Assembly (NCBI GenBank): GCA_003254925.1
Contig: QANZ01026775.1
Coordinates: 20,873-84,872, forward strand
Length of the DNA stretch: 64,000 nt
Direction: 5' to 3'
Origin: Chamaecrista fasciculata
Taxonomy: Eukaryota; Streptophyta; Magnoliopsida; Fabales; Fabaceae
Shown here: piece after piece, positions 36,795 through 55,706 of the stretch
Layout: every line of letters starts with the position of its first letter
How positions within the stretch are numbered: position 1 is the first letter of the stretch
Notes under the pieces: generated by a model
Told to the model about the DNA's origin: nothing
The model's database searches: none
The model's input: only the letters and a program-made list of their open reading frames with translations
Position numbers and translations under genes: made by a program

Positions 36795-37194
36795 ATGAGC
36801 GATCTACTTTCAGGAATGATTTGATTTCGCTTGCTAACGACCCCAACTAGATAAAGAAAGTACTATTTGAGAACAAACTCGTCACATTCGAATATAGAAT
36901 GAGAGAAATATGACTATATTCAATAATTTAAAACCAAAATAAAACATTTTGCCAATATTTAGAACTGAATTTGAACATTTTAAAATATAAATGATAAGGT
37001 ATACATTTATGATCAATGACCATCTAACCTTAGAAATATGAATAAGAAAAACTTTCTAAAGATATTATTTCCATATAAAATACTGCTTGCCACGTATGGT
37101 ACCCAGTATGGTACCCAATTTGTAATATAGGATAGATATTTTTGTCGGCGCTCCAAAAGTCAAGATTGTACATACTTAGACAATTACTCAAGGT

Positions 37195-37890
37195 AGAATT
37201 TAAAAATTGATCTTATATTTTTATCTCAAAATTTATTTTGATCTTTTAACTTTTAAAATGTTCACATTAGTTCTATATATTTCTATAGTGGTCCACTTTG
37301 ATATGAATTTATTAAATATGGTAATATCTTTCTCGTTTTAAGTTTGAATGAGACGAATTTAAAATTACAAGTAACTTTTGACGAGTATTTTTATATTCTA
37401 TTAAGGTCGTCAATAAACAATGTTAAATGGCGTTTGTAAAGTAAGCTGTTTGTTTTGCGGTGAAACAGGTAAAGTTAGTCACATATCTCTTATTTTAAGT
37501 TCAAACACAAAAGTGAATTTGGAACCAACAAGATATAGTCCCAATCTTACTTTTCGGACGTAATTTAACCTTATTTGTTAACATTCTCAATTAGGTAGAG
37601 AAAACTCTTTAAGAATTAACACAAAATTTTGAACTCATCGCATTCAGATTTGGAATGAGAGAGATATGGGCATATAGCTAACTTAGTTTATTTAAGACTC
37701 AATTTGATTTCATTTGTTGATGATCCAAATTGAATTGAGAATATATTCGTAAAAAACAACTTGTAATTCTAGATTCGTCGTATTTAAATTTGAAAAAAAA
37801 ATATATGACTACATCGAATAGTTTGAGACCAACTGGAGATATTATAAAAACATGTTAGACCAAATTTATACATTTAAAACCAATTTAAAA
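37195..37890. repeat. Inverted-repeat element, CAAATTGGTCC family, copy 3
   Basis: TTTTGATCTTTTAAC and GTTCACATTAGTTC on the left, GAATGAGAGAGATATGGGCATA and GAGACCAACTGGAGATATT on the right, with AGTTTGAATGAGACGAATTT blocks. Strongly diverged from its relatives and non-coding. Confidence 0.4.
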
Positions 37891-37897
37891 TCTACTC

Positions 37898-37913
37898 CAT
37901 TTTTTGGCCAATC
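37898..37913 (-). mobile_element. Micro-insertion CAT6GGCCAATC, 11-bp direct repeats
   Basis: CATTTTTTGGCCAATC (GATTGGCC plus A-run on minus) lies between perfect copies of AAAATCTACTC (37887-37897 and 37914-37924). Confidence 0.6.
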
Positions 37914-38521
37914 AAAATCTACTCTATTCATTTGGGATCTATTTGAAGTTTTTACCTATTTTTAATATCTTAATTAAGTAATAATTTAAATACAAACATA
38001 AATTAATTCTTAAAAATATATAGATTGATGATTTAATTTTTTTAAAAAAACTAGATAATGTATTTAACTTTTTAAAGGTCATAAAATTAATATATAGTTT
38101 TAGACCAGTAAAGTTAATTTATTTTAATTCTATTGCTTCATAATTTAAATACATATTTTTACTAACAATAAAATTACAATATTTTGGTGATATAAATTTT
38201 AAAAATTAAACTATGACATTCAAAACTAATTTGAATGTTTATTCTAAAAATAACTAACCTTCCATTTCTCTGTTATTCCCTTTACTCTCTTGGCATTGCC
38301 AATTGCCATAGCTCAAAAACGGAAATGCCACCGTATGTCCAAACACTGTAATGAGGGAAAGCTTACCTATAATTTCTTATATCTTTCTTTTTACAAGGTA
38401 AGATTTAGATATAATTTTTTATATCTTTGTTATAAAGTCTTTTAATAAAAGTATCATATGTGGAAAATTTATTTTGCATAACCAATTATAAGAGAGATAG
38501 TATTAAAGACACCTTTTTGCA

Positions 38522-38789
38522 TACTCTCTCTATCTCAAAATATATGATTTTTAAGGTAAATACACAGCTCAAGGAAATGATTAATTTATTTAAAATAAAA
38601 AGAAATATGATATCAAAAACCTAAATTGTCATTATTAAATTACTCTAGTTACTCCCACCAATTCAACCTCTACTAATTATTTAATAGGGATACAATTGTA
38701 AAAGAGTAATTAATGATTTTATAAAACATCAGATATTTTGAGACAGAAAAAGTCTTCTAACAAAGCAGATATTTTGGGACCGAGGAGTA
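38522..38789. mobile_element. Stowaway-like MITE, second copy
   Basis: Left end TACTCTCTCTATCTCAAAATA and right end TATTTTGGGACCGAGGAGTA are inverted. The interior shares AAGGTAAATACACA and CAAGGAAATGATTA (inverse) with 35746-36021. It splits a palindromic MITE related to 12310-12550. Confidence 0.6.
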
Positions 38790-38861
38790 ACTAATTGTTG
38801 AAGAGAGAAAATATAATTGAAGTTGTGATTAAAGTAATTTTATAACAAAGTAATAAACGGG

Positions 38862-39037
38862 ACTGAATCCTCTAGAGTTCCTTTCCATGCATTTCTTGTG
38901 GAGTTAGTGAAAAAATATGGATTCCATAAAATAAAAATATATAAAAACTAAATTGTCTCTTTCTTTCTCTTCCTTTCTCTCTCATACTCTACAAAAAATG
39001 TAGAGAATGAAACTCTAGAGGATCCATTTCCGTAATA
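38862..39037. repeat. Palindromic MITE, CTCTAGAG family, copy 2
   Basis: GAATCCTCTAGAGTTCC at the left and ACTCTAGAGGATCC at the right are inverted, with CATTTCTTGTGGAG / CTCTACAAAAAATG inside. This is the better preserved partner of 354-560. Confidence 0.6.
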
Positions 39038-39532
39038 AACATATAAGGTTTGTTTTTCAAAATTACACTATAAATGCCTAATCCTAGATTATACCTGGTC
39101 ATTTTTCTCCTTATATTTCTAAGATAATTAATTTAATTTATAAAAATTATAACTTGTTATTAGGACGAATTTGTACAATGATATAATATTTACAGAGAGT
39201 CGAGAGATTAGCTTTGTAAATAGTCATGTATTTTCAACGATTAAAATCAAACATTTCAAAAAATAATGAACTAAACTGGAAGTAATTATATAATTTAAGA
39301 ATCAAAATGTTAATTTACTCCATAATAAACAATTAACAATAAATAATAAATAGATTAATCCATCCGAAACCCCCACACACGTAACGGCAAGCTCTAATTC
39401 GTCTCTTCTTACTGTCGTCTTCTTCTTCTTCTACCTTTTTCTTTTGCTATCCTTCACACAATCACACTCATTCACATTTCACACACACACTCTGTCACAC
39501 TCACACCCATTCATAATTCATATTCCTCTCCA
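39038..39532 (+). promoter_or_regulatory. 4CL-like gene upstream region and leader
   Basis: AT-rich sequence up to ~39360, then CCCACACACGTAACGGCAAG, which contains an ACGT core and a TAACGG MYB-type site, then a C/T- and CA-rich leader to the ATG. No clear TATA box is visible. Site functions are inferred from motifs only. Confidence 0.4.
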
Positions 39533-42500
39533 ATGGCGAACACCACCACCGGCGACTCAAACAGTGGCTTCTGCCCTGAAACCAAAATCTTCCATAGCCT
39601 CCGTCCTAACGTCCCTCTTCCTCCTCCCTCTCAACCTCTCTCTCTCACCCAATACTCTTTCTCTCTCCTCTCCTCCTCCGCCGCTCCCTCCGCCGCCTCC
39701 GCCCTCATCGACGCCGCCTCCGACCGCCATGTCTCCTACCCTCTCTTACTCCGGCAAGTCAAATCCCTCTCCTCCTCCCTCCTCTCTCTCGCTCCACTCG
39801 AAAAAGGCCACGTGGCCTTCATTCTCTCTCCTTCTTCTCTCCACATCCCTGTTCTCTATTTCTCCCTCTTGTCCTTAGGTCTCACCGTCTCTCCCGCTAA
39901 CCCTCTCGGCTCTCACTCCGAGGTCACTCACCAGGTTCAACTCGCTCAACCAGTCATCGCCTTCGCTACTTCATCCACTGCTCACAAAATCCCTAATCTC
40001 AAATACGGCACCGTTTTGCTCGATTCCCCTCACTTCCTCTCCATGATCGACGGTAATACTAATAATAGCACCACCACTACTACCGCCGTCGCCGACGGAG
40101 TTCAGATAAGTCAATCCGACGCGGCGGCGATTCTGTTCTCGTCGGGGACCACCGGAAAAGTGAAGGGCGTGGTTTTGACTCACCGGAATCTGATCGCTCT
40201 GATCGGAGGATTCTATCACCTGAGGCATCTGGTGGACGATCCGGCGGCGGCGGCCGACGAACCCGACCCGGTCTCGCTGTTCACGTTGCCTCTGTTCCAC
40301 GTTTTCGGGTTCTTCATGCTGATTAGGGCGTTAACGGCGGGGGAGACGCTGGTGTTGATGCAGAGGTTCGAGTTCGAAACGATGTTGAGGGCGGTGGAGA
40401 AATACAAGATCACGTACATGCCGGTGTCGCCGCCGCTCGTGGTGGCGCTGGCGAAGTCGGAGCTGGTGAGCAAGTATGATATTAGCTCGCTCCGGCTGCT
40501 CGGGTGCGGCGGCGCGCCGCTCGGCAAGGAGGTGGCCGAGAGCTTCAGAGTCAGATTCCCCAATGTGGAAATTGTGCAGGTGAGTTTGTTTGAGTTAATT
40601 TTTCTTTCGGCATGAGTCTGTTTTGCTTATTAGAGAAGGATTAATTCTCATTCGAATTAAGTGTAAAGAGTAACTAATTCTTATTGGAGTCAGTTTCAAG
40701 GTGTAATTAATTTTTTTTCCTGTCAGGTGCAAAGAGTAACTAATTCTTTGACCGTTAATTAATTGAGTACTTGAGTCAGGTGTAAAGAGTGTTCGAGATT
40801 ATGGATCAAAAACGCAGCGGAAAAGGTCTCCATAGGATCCACTAACTGTGTTTATAGCAGTGAGATAAGATGTTTACCTAAATCAGACGGTTGCTTTGAA
40901 AAATCGCAATTCCAAGAAGTCTACAGACTCGTGTCCTTCCTCTGTCGGTGATCCACACGAACAGTTTGGCAGATACTCAAGTGCTAGTCTCCAATCTCTT
41001 CTCCAAGAGATTATGTGAACCGATCTACAATCTTGGATATTTCAAGAACACTTCTTGAAATATCCAAGAACAAGTGACGCACTACCAAGAACAAACTTCT
41101 TGGTCACTGACTCTAGGGATTTTGGCCTCTCTCTCTTTCTCACACACAAATTGCCCCTAAAACCCTAAGTTTAGGGTTAGTTCGAAAAACTCTTCATTTT
41201 TCTTTTCTCTTTCTGTTTTAGGCGTTTATAAAGAGTCTCCACTCCTTAAATTAGGGAATCACCAAATCTTGATTATAAAATTACACTAATATTATAATTC
41301 AAGATTAAGATGCAATCTTAATTTAAATTTCAAGATCATATCTTGAAATCCAAAATGCACACTTCCCATTGGTTGGAATGAGTCAAGAGGATTTGAATTC
41401 TTAATTAAAATATTACATTAATATCTTAACTTAAAATTCAAAATGCATTCTTGAAATTCAAAATGCAAGATCAAATCTTGCATTTGAATCTTGAAGAATT
41501 CGCCCCTACCTTGTGGTTTTATTGGAATTTAATAAATAAGATTAAAATCCTAACTCTTAGGAAGTTATAACCAACTTATTAATATCCTTAACAAATTGAA
41601 TTAAAATATTACTCTAATATTTTAATTCAAATTTGAATCTTGAATTCAAAATAACAAAATCACATTTCATTAATTAATTCAAGAGTGAGGCGCCATCTCC
41701 TCATCTTATTCTTCAATATTAGAGAATTTAATAAATCAATAATCTCCTAACTCTTATGAGACTTAGTCAATTCATTATTCTCTAATATTTTAAATAAGAG
41801 TTCAACTGTAAATAGATTAATCAAATTAACTATTTAACAATTAATATATTTAAACTTGTCTAACAAATTTAAATATCAAAAATGTAGATTTTATTTAAGA
41901 CAAGACTTTATGTCCTAAGACATTCAACTATGTCTTAAATTGCGTCACTAAAGTGACTCACGATTAAACCCTAATTCGTGTCCCATAACAGTATCTTGAT
42001 CCTGCTCATGTGTGACCCAGCAGGCCTCATGTGAAATTGGCAGCAAGCCATCTCTATGACTCACAAGTCGAGAGCGGACTCTAGCAAGCCATCACGACTA
42101 CCCAAAACACGTGAGTTATCGTTTTAACATAAACGACTTAACCTTAGTACCACCTTGTCATAATCCCTATTGTCACACGATATTTTGGTTATGGATAAGG
42201 CATGGGAAAGTCATCCTTGTAATCCAAACCATAACTTTCTCGATTCCTTGAGTTAGTCCCATTACCCTGTGTGGCCACACATTCCTTGGACAAACTCATC
42301 GAGAGGCCCAGTCAAATAGCTCTCAGCTTAATGAGGGACAAAATTCCTTATTGGTCAACCACATTCCTCTGCACGGCAAACAATTAAACCCGTTCCTAGC
42401 CTGTATGGCTACCTTGTTACGGGCAACGTTGGACTAGGCCAAAGTTCAGCATCTACAACGCCGGAATAATGAAGACCTCAGGTCTAAGGGCATCATGACA

Positions 42501-45500
42501 GGTGTACAGGAGAGGCTAGCTCATGACTAAACCCATGCAGGACTCTCAGGGTCGGTCCAGCAACTTGTTACCCTTTACATAATTACACCATGACTCTCGA
42601 GAAGTATCACATGCGTGTATCTCCATACACCGAAGTCATGCTGGTCTTAGTTCATTCACGTTCCCACGTGAATAATTGACCAGGGACAGTTTAGAATAAT
42701 TATCACATAATTAATCAAGGATTGTTATCCCAGTAAACATGCTAATAATATGATAACGACATAATTTATCATTCATAAATCAGTCAAACAATATGTCCAT
42801 GCATATAAAATGATTGGCCCTAGAGCACAATCTCCATCAAAGAGTAACCAATTCTTATTGGAGTTAAAAAATTAAAATTAAAGGCTAACTAATTTTTATT
42901 CCAATCATGTGGAAAGACTTACTAATTTCTAATTAGAATAAACTGACAATTTGGTCCCTGAAAGATTACCAGGCCAACAACTCAATCTCTGAAAGATTGA
43001 AATATATAATTTAATTTGTAAAGGATCAAAACGGTATATTTTTTAGTTCTTGAAAGATTAAAATGATATACTATTTAGTCCATAAAAAAGACTAATTAGT
43101 ATACCGTTTTAATTTTTCAGGGATTAAATTGTACATTTCAATCTTTCAGGGACTCAATATGATATCATGATGGTGCTTAATAAACTTTTTGATTCGTTTG
43201 GCCCACCTTAATTATTTATATATTCCCACGAAATACTGGAGTGCTCTAGACGAACAGATGGAAAACTCTTTTTCAGAGTTTTTTTTTTTCCATGGCTTTT
43301 TAGAGCAAATGTTTTGTGTAATTTCCATTATTTAGAGATGTGGCATGTTATTATAATAGCTCCATGTCACTGTAAGTGCAATGAAGACGTAGTTGCATCA
43401 TGGAAGATTTTGAAAAGTGCAGGAAAACAATGACAGTGGAAGTTGCATCATACTGCGCCTAGTTTCATATTGTAGTAGGCTAGTAGCTTAATGACTCTGC
43501 TGATATACTTATCTTATCAATGCCTTTAGCTCAATCTTATACAAGGCAATGTCTGGCACTAAATGTAAAGATTTGAACTTATGCTTACCACTTTGTTTGG
43601 ACTAGTCCCTTTCACTAAATTCAACCCGGTTGGTGTCCATTTTGCACAACATTTTATTTCCTTCTTCTTGTTTGTATTGAATTGCTGATAATCATGGGTC
43701 TAGGGGTACGGTCTGACTGAGAGTGGAGGAGGGGCGACAAGAATGATAGGCCCCGATGAAGCGAAACGCCATGGCTCTGTGGGCCGACTGGCTGAGAACA
43801 TGGAAGCCAAGATAGTGGATCCCGCGAGTGGCGAGGCGTTACCTCCTGGCCAGAGAGGAGAGTTATGGATAAGAGGCCCAACAATCATGAAAGGTGACAA
43901 GTTATTTTCAGTACTGAGTATAGAAGATGTGGATGATGTTGTTGGCCAATTGCACAAGAAAAGAAGAGTTGAAGGACCAAAATGCTAATTATTGGAAGTG
44001 CAGGTTATGTAAGGAATGAGGAAGCAACGGCTGAAACATTGGATCCAGAAGGATGGCTGAAGACTGGAGATCTTTGTTATTTTGACTCTGATGGCTTCCT
44101 TTATATTGTAGACAGGCTCAAGGAATTGATCAAATACAAAGCATATCAGGTGTGATTTTGATAACGCTTCATCATGATATAAACCCTTTTTTTTTTCCTA
44201 TTAAAATTTGTTTATTTGAGTATTAGGTTGTGCTCATTGTGTTTGAAACAAAATGCAGGTTCCTCCAGCTGAATTAGAACATATACTCCACACCAATCCT
44301 GAAATTGCTGATGCTGCTGTAATTCCGTATGTATCTATTGCTTTAATTTTTCTTCACTTGTTGGAAATCGACTCCCGAGTTGGCTTTAGTAGAGGGGTTG
44401 AGCAACGGTCAAATTCAAGCGGGTTCAATTGGTTTGAGCCCGTCGGTGTAATTAGAGGTAGTGACTATTTTCTATCCCAAACTTGCCCATCAACTTGCCA
44501 AACCCGACCAAACTGTTTTTTTTTTAAAGAAAAGAAAACACGAAGGGCCGGCTTGGCTCTGCGGTAAGCACGCTTACCGTGGGGTCTGAGGTTGTGGGTT
44601 CGAATCAGCCTCTCTGCAAAAAAGCAGAGGTAAGGCTGCCTAGTATATTCCCTTCTCCAGTACCCCACCAAGTGGGGACTCGAACCGGGTTGGCCCTTAA
44701 AGAAAAGAAAACACAATCTGAGCTTGCTGTTCAAGAAACCCAACACAATCAAACTTGACATTTTTATATGGTTTGATAGGGTTGAGATGGGTTAGTCGGA
44801 TTATGCACATTCTTAACTATTAGTACCTTTTGTTTATCTTCTTACTTTATTCCCAAGTTTACTTTCTTGAGAAAAAAATTAAAAAAGAATGTCCAAAGCA
44901 TGTCAGATACTCGAAACAATCAAGAAAGAGATTTCATACGCGGCCAGCATTGCATGAAATTGTTGTTTGCCTCCTAATTGGCATTCTTAGAGAAAGAAAT
45001 CCCTAGATTTTGATGAGTTGTTGAAGGCCATAGATAGATTGCTGCTTGGCTTGGAATCATGGAAAATCATGAAACTTTCTGGTCTCAAAATTATCTTTTT
45101 GCTTTAAAGTCTTAAAATTGCTATTCGGAGATTCTTGGAGGTCCACTGTTACAATCATGTTATATTATTATACATACATACCTAATAATCTTTCATTATC
45201 ATTTCCCTTTCACATTAAGAGAAGAACTTTGACAAACTCTTCTGAAATTTGTGAGTGAGCAGGTACCCTGACGAAGAAGCGGGACAAATTCCGATGGCTT
45301 TCGTGGTCAGAAAGCCCGGAAGCAATATCAGCGCGGCTCAAGTGATGGATTTTGTGGCAAAGCAGGTGAAGCAACATACATCTGATGCAATCACAAGTTA
45401 CTTTTTATTTATATGTTTTTTATGATCGAAACAAAACTTAATCTTTGTTTGAATTAAGAAAACTTCTAATGAGGAATATAGGATACTGTCTATAAGGAAT

Positions 45501-45672
45501 AGAGTATCTACTACTGCAACTAACTACTAATGTTTGGTTCTTGCAGGTTGCACCATACAAAAAGATAAGGCGTGTTGCTTTCATTAACGCTATACCGAAA
45601 AATCCGGCTGGCAAAATTTTGAGAAGAGAATTAGTTGATTCTGCTCTTTCTGGTGGTTCATCCAAGTTGTAA
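39533..45672 (+). CDS. Peroxisomal 4-coumarate:CoA ligase-like acyl-activating enzyme
   Basis: The ANL-family enzyme forms an acyl-adenylate and then a CoA thioester. Six exons join in frame: 39533-40579, 43704-43893, 44004-44149, 44259-44326, 45263-45365 and 45547-45672, giving 559 residues, normal for this family. The AMP-binding motif [11 protein letters not shown] is at ~203-213. [50 protein letters not shown] and the catalytic-lysine motif [11 protein letters not shown] follow. The C-terminus SKL is a canonical PTS1 peroxisomal signal. This places it in the peroxisomal 4CL-like clade (4CLL9/4CLL5-like) that activates jasmonate precursors or fatty acids, rather than in true lignin 4CL; the substrate is inferred. 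Exon 1 is strikingly GC-rich. Intron 1 holds a 2-kb solo LTR and intron 4 a SINE. Parts of this gene recur between the downstream beta-glucosidases. Confidence 0.95.
40790..42839. mobile_element. Solo LTR (~2.05 kb) in 4CL-like intron 1
   Basis: The unit begins TGTTCGAGATTATGG and ends CAATCTCCATCA (TG...CA). AAGAG flanks both ends exactly (40785-40789, 42840-42844). The sequence has the CAAAAACGCAGCGG start common in long Ty1/copia LTRs, and no gag/pol. It accounts for two thirds of the 3.1-kb intron. Confidence 0.7.
42940..43165. repeat. Palindromic MITE in 4CL-like intron 1
   Basis: Left arm TTTGGTCCCTGAAAGATT, CTCTGAAAGATTGAAAT, GGATCAAAACGGTATA; right arm TATACCGTTTTAATTTTTCAGGG and ATTTCAATCTTTCAGGG in inverse. 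One hairpin, non-coding. Confidence 0.65.
44542..44698 (+). mobile_element. tRNA-derived SINE with 16-bp target duplication
   Basis: A 157-bp unit starts GAAGGGCCGGCTTGGCTCTGCGG (A-box region), has the B box GGTTCGAATC at 44597-44606, and ends CCGGGTTGGCCCTT. Perfect 16-bp copies of AAAGAAAAGAAAACAC flank it (44526-44541, 44699-44714). It lies in intron 4 of the 4CL-like gene in the same orientation. Confidence 0.85.
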
Positions 45673-46565
45673 TTAGCATTGAACATTTTTATTTTTGTGT
45701 AGTATGATTGCCGTGGTATCTTGGAATTCTAGTGCTATTTGTTAAACTGGTAAAAGATGTACAGCTATATAATGCTAATTGGTAAATGGCATGAAAAAAA
45801 GGGTCATAAATTCAAACCACGTTTTGTGGTTTCATTTTGATATTAAACATAGTTTGCAGTTTTTTCATATATGATAGAACTCTGAACTTTTGACTTGAAA
45901 TTTTGGTTCATTTGACTCATTTTAATTATATTAAATTATTCAGAGACTTTAAAATCAAATAATTGTTCGCTGAAGATAAGTCTTGGAGGATGAATCTGTT
46001 GAATTTTCTGACTTCTCATTTTTCAGACATCCTTGTAGGAACAAAACACTCTCTTAGGCTAAAGCAAAACGAGTCTATCAATGACGTCAAAACGCTTGAG
46101 ATTTTTGCCTAGTTTACAGAATAGTCGACGATCAAAATCTTCATATAATTAGATTTGGATATGGATACTTTTGAAGTGAGCATATTATATATCTATGCAT
46201 AATTATATATCATTATATTTAACTCAATAATTCGATGATTGAAATGACCTGATAAATAGAACACTTAGTCAACCGAATTATATATCTATGCATAATTTCA
46301 TTATATTATATATCTATGCATAATTATATATCATTATATTTAACTCAACCGAATTCGATGGTATAATAATAATATATTTCCCTCGGCATACTTAGTCAAA
46401 CTTTATGATCTCGTCAAAGCCATCTTTTCTGATTTAAAGATTGGTAAGCTTTCTTGATAGTTGATACTCACACATCTCAGATTCTGCTTTTTTATTCAGA
46501 AATGACGTAAGAGTTGGAAAAGCTCTTATCTTAGTGGTAACCCAATTTTTTATTTATTAAATTTG

Positions 46566-46601
<36 letters not shown>

Positions 46602-46647
46602 ATCTTCATTGATCTACCTATCATTCTGTTTTTGCTCAAAGTAAAAA
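45673..46647 (+). promoter_or_regulatory. Intergenic between 4CL-like gene and beta-glucosidase copy 1
   Basis: The left part should hold the 4CL-like 3' UTR. CTATGCATAATTATATATCATTATATTTAACTCAA-type sequence is repeated at ~46193 and 46312. An (AT)n microsatellite (46568-46600) directly precedes the copy 1 leader. The conserved promoter block seen before copies 2-4 is missing; only the last ~30 bases (TTCTGTTTTTGCTCAAAGT) match. Confidence 0.55.
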
Positions 46648-49895
<3,248 letters not shown>

Positions 49896-50000
49896 ATTGT
49901 TCTCATTAATCAAGAAAACAATGAAGATATTGTATAAATTAAATTGTATTAACATGATAATAGCCAATATTGTAGTTCATAATAAAGTGATCTATTCATT

Positions 50001-50100
50001 TACCCTTGCGAAGACACGGGACAAATTATAATGTACTTCTTGGTAAGAAAGCCTAGGAGCAATATCAATGCAGCTCAGGTTATGTATTTTGTGGCAAGGC
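50001..50100 (+). pseudogene. Relic of 4CL-like exon 5
   Basis: TACCCTTGCGAAGACACGGG, GTAAGAAAGCCTAGGAGC, AATGCAGCTCAGGTTATG and TTTTGTGGCAA match exon 5 of the intact 4CL-like gene (45263-45365) in order and orientation, with scattered changes. It lies about 105 bp past the stop of beta-glucosidase copy 1. An exon 6-like piece (TTTCAGGTTACTGCACCAAG) follows at ~50354. Confidence 0.8.
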
Positions 50101-50353
50101 ATTGGGAGATATATATATATATATATATGATTAATTTGAACATTCCACTAATATATATATACATATGTGTGTGTATGTGTGGGAATGTTATATGTGGTAG
50201 AAAACAATTAAGAGAAGTTGATAGATGAAAGAGACGAGTACTAAATAATTATAGTTTATAGATAACACTTTTTTTTGTACTCATTATACAGGATCATATA
50301 GTAAAATCAACTCAGAAAATTACCTTAAAGAGTTAAAGAGATTCCTGTATCTA

Positions 50354-50400
50354 TTTTCAGGTTACTGCACCAAGAAAATCTTGATCCCCAAGTCATGTGG
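50354..50400 (+). pseudogene. Candidate 4CL-like exon 6 relic
   Basis: TTTTCAGGTTACTGCACCAAGAAAA is similar to the intact acceptor and start of exon 6 (TTGCAGGTTGCACCATACAAAAAG, 45541-). A related sequence (AAGTTACTTCACCAAGAAAATC) lies at 62143-62180 before copy 4. Short and diverged. Confidence 0.45.
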
Positions 50401-50507
50401 TTGCCATGTGCTTTCCGTGTAATAATATATTATCTCACGAACTCAACATGTCATATATGGGGATCAACGACAGTAGTTAAGAAAGATGATGAAGAGTACA
50501 AAAAGAA

Positions 50508-50943
50508 TTTATATAATAAGAAGGATAACTCAATAATTTTACATAAGTCAAGTCCTTAAACGATAAGAATGTGATTGCACCGACATATATATACTACTGA
50601 ACAGCGTTATAAATATCATTTCACCAGACTAATTTTGTTTTCTTAGACAAGTGAATCACGAACTTGAAAACTTAAAACAACTCCAATAATCCTCCGTTTA
50701 ATAATATTGATCTGCTAATATAATAACTGAAATTATTCTTCAACCATATATGCAATAAGATTATCTTCCTCATTTTGTTCTTGGCTCAAAGTCAAAATGA
50801 CAATCTCCAACAGCATTATAGTGATTGGTTTCACTGTGCAAATAGGTCAAACCATTTCTACAATTTATCACAAAATCACATTATGGAGAAGAAACGCCCC
50901 AAATTGTCCAAGAGGGGCAGAGCATTCAAAGAGAACCTGGGTG
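50508..50943 (+). pseudogene. Duplicated beta-glucosidase promoter with orphan exon 1
   Basis: The block from TATATAATAAG-GGATAAC through CATTTCACC and GTGAATCACGAACTTGAAAAC to CTTGGCTCAAAGTCAAAATGACAATCTCC copies the promoter and first exon found before copy 2 (50944-51350). The ATG at 50797 starts MTISNSIIVIGF, but the sequence then leaves homology and has no donor at the usual place. It is a stranded gene head. Confidence 0.75.
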
Positions 50944-51306
50944 CATAACTATATAATAAGCAGGATAACTTAATAATTTTACATAATTCAAGTCCTTAAA
51001 TGATAAGACAAATGATAAGACATATTCATGTGAATCATAATTCAAGTCCTTAAATGATAACATATTTTACATACGCTGAGATACCTTTTTATACTGAATA
51101 GCATTATATATATCATTTCACCTGACTAGTTTTGGTTTTTTAGACATGTGAATCACCAACTTTTTGAGAACATAAAGCAAGTCCAACAAACCTCTATTTG
51201 TATTGGTTTGCTTGTACATATAATAACTCAAATGATTCTTCAAGCATACATATACAGAATAAGATCATCTTCATCTTCTTCATTCTGTTTTTGGCTCAAA
51301 GTCAAA
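50944..51306 (+). promoter_or_regulatory. Promoter of beta-glucosidase copy 2
   Basis: It contains the block shared by copies 2-4: ATATCATTTCACC-GACTA, AGACATGTGAATCAC, ACATATAATAACTCAAATGATTCTTCAAGC (possible TATA region) and TTTTTGGCTCAAAGTCAAA before the ATG. Confidence 0.55.
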
Positions 51307-55308
<4,002 letters not shown>

Positions 55309-55413
55309 ATTGTTCTCATTAATCAAGAAAACAATGAAGATATTGTATAAATTAAATTGTATTAACATGATAATAGCCAATATTGTAGTTCATTTTAAAG
55401 TGATCTATTCATT

Positions 55414-55511
55414 TACCCTTGCGAAGATATGGGACAAATTATAATGTCCTTCTTGGTAAGAAAGCCTAGAAGCAATATCAGTGCAGCTCAGGTTATGTAT
55501 TTTGTGGCAAA
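55414..55511 (+). pseudogene. Second relic of 4CL-like exon 5
   Basis: TACCCTTGCGAAGATATGGG, GTAAGAAAGCCTAGAAGC, AGTGCAGCTCAGGTTATG and TTTTGTGGCAAAACA match both intact exon 5 and the relic at 50001-50100. The distance from the beta-glucosidase stop is the same (about 105 bp), so gene and relic were duplicated as one unit. Confidence 0.8.
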
Positions 55512-55706
55512 ACATTTGGAGATATATATATATATATATGATTAATTTGAACATTCCACTAATATATAATTAAGATTCCAAGGTGTTGAAACAATACAAG
55601 AAAAGTGACAACTGAGAATGCCCTTCTTCCAGACAAATTCTTCATCCCTTTGTGATGGACTGATGGCTTCATGAAATGCCACCTCAACGATAACAAGATA
55701 TTTTAT

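Larger units (their letters stand above)
36050..36990. repeat. Inverted-repeat element, CAAATTGGTCC family, copy 2, split by a hAT
   Basis: Arms carry TTTTGGTC, CTAATTGGTCCTAAATTGG and, inverted on the right, AATGAGAGAAATATGAC and CCAAAATAAAACATTTTG. The 517-bp hAT element at 36278-36794 is inserted inside, so the true element is about 420 bp, like copies 10590-11010 and 37195-37890. Confidence 0.5.

Noticed and set aside
39444..39878. Plus ORF rich in Ser/Pro
   Set aside because: Out-of-frame reading of the GC-rich first exon of the 4CL-like gene.
39971..40563. Minus ORFs over the 4CL-like exon
   Set aside because: Antisense shadows of a clearly conserved exon.
44542..44620. tRNA gene
   Set aside because: Boxes are present, but the unit continues to a SINE tail within 16-bp direct repeats.
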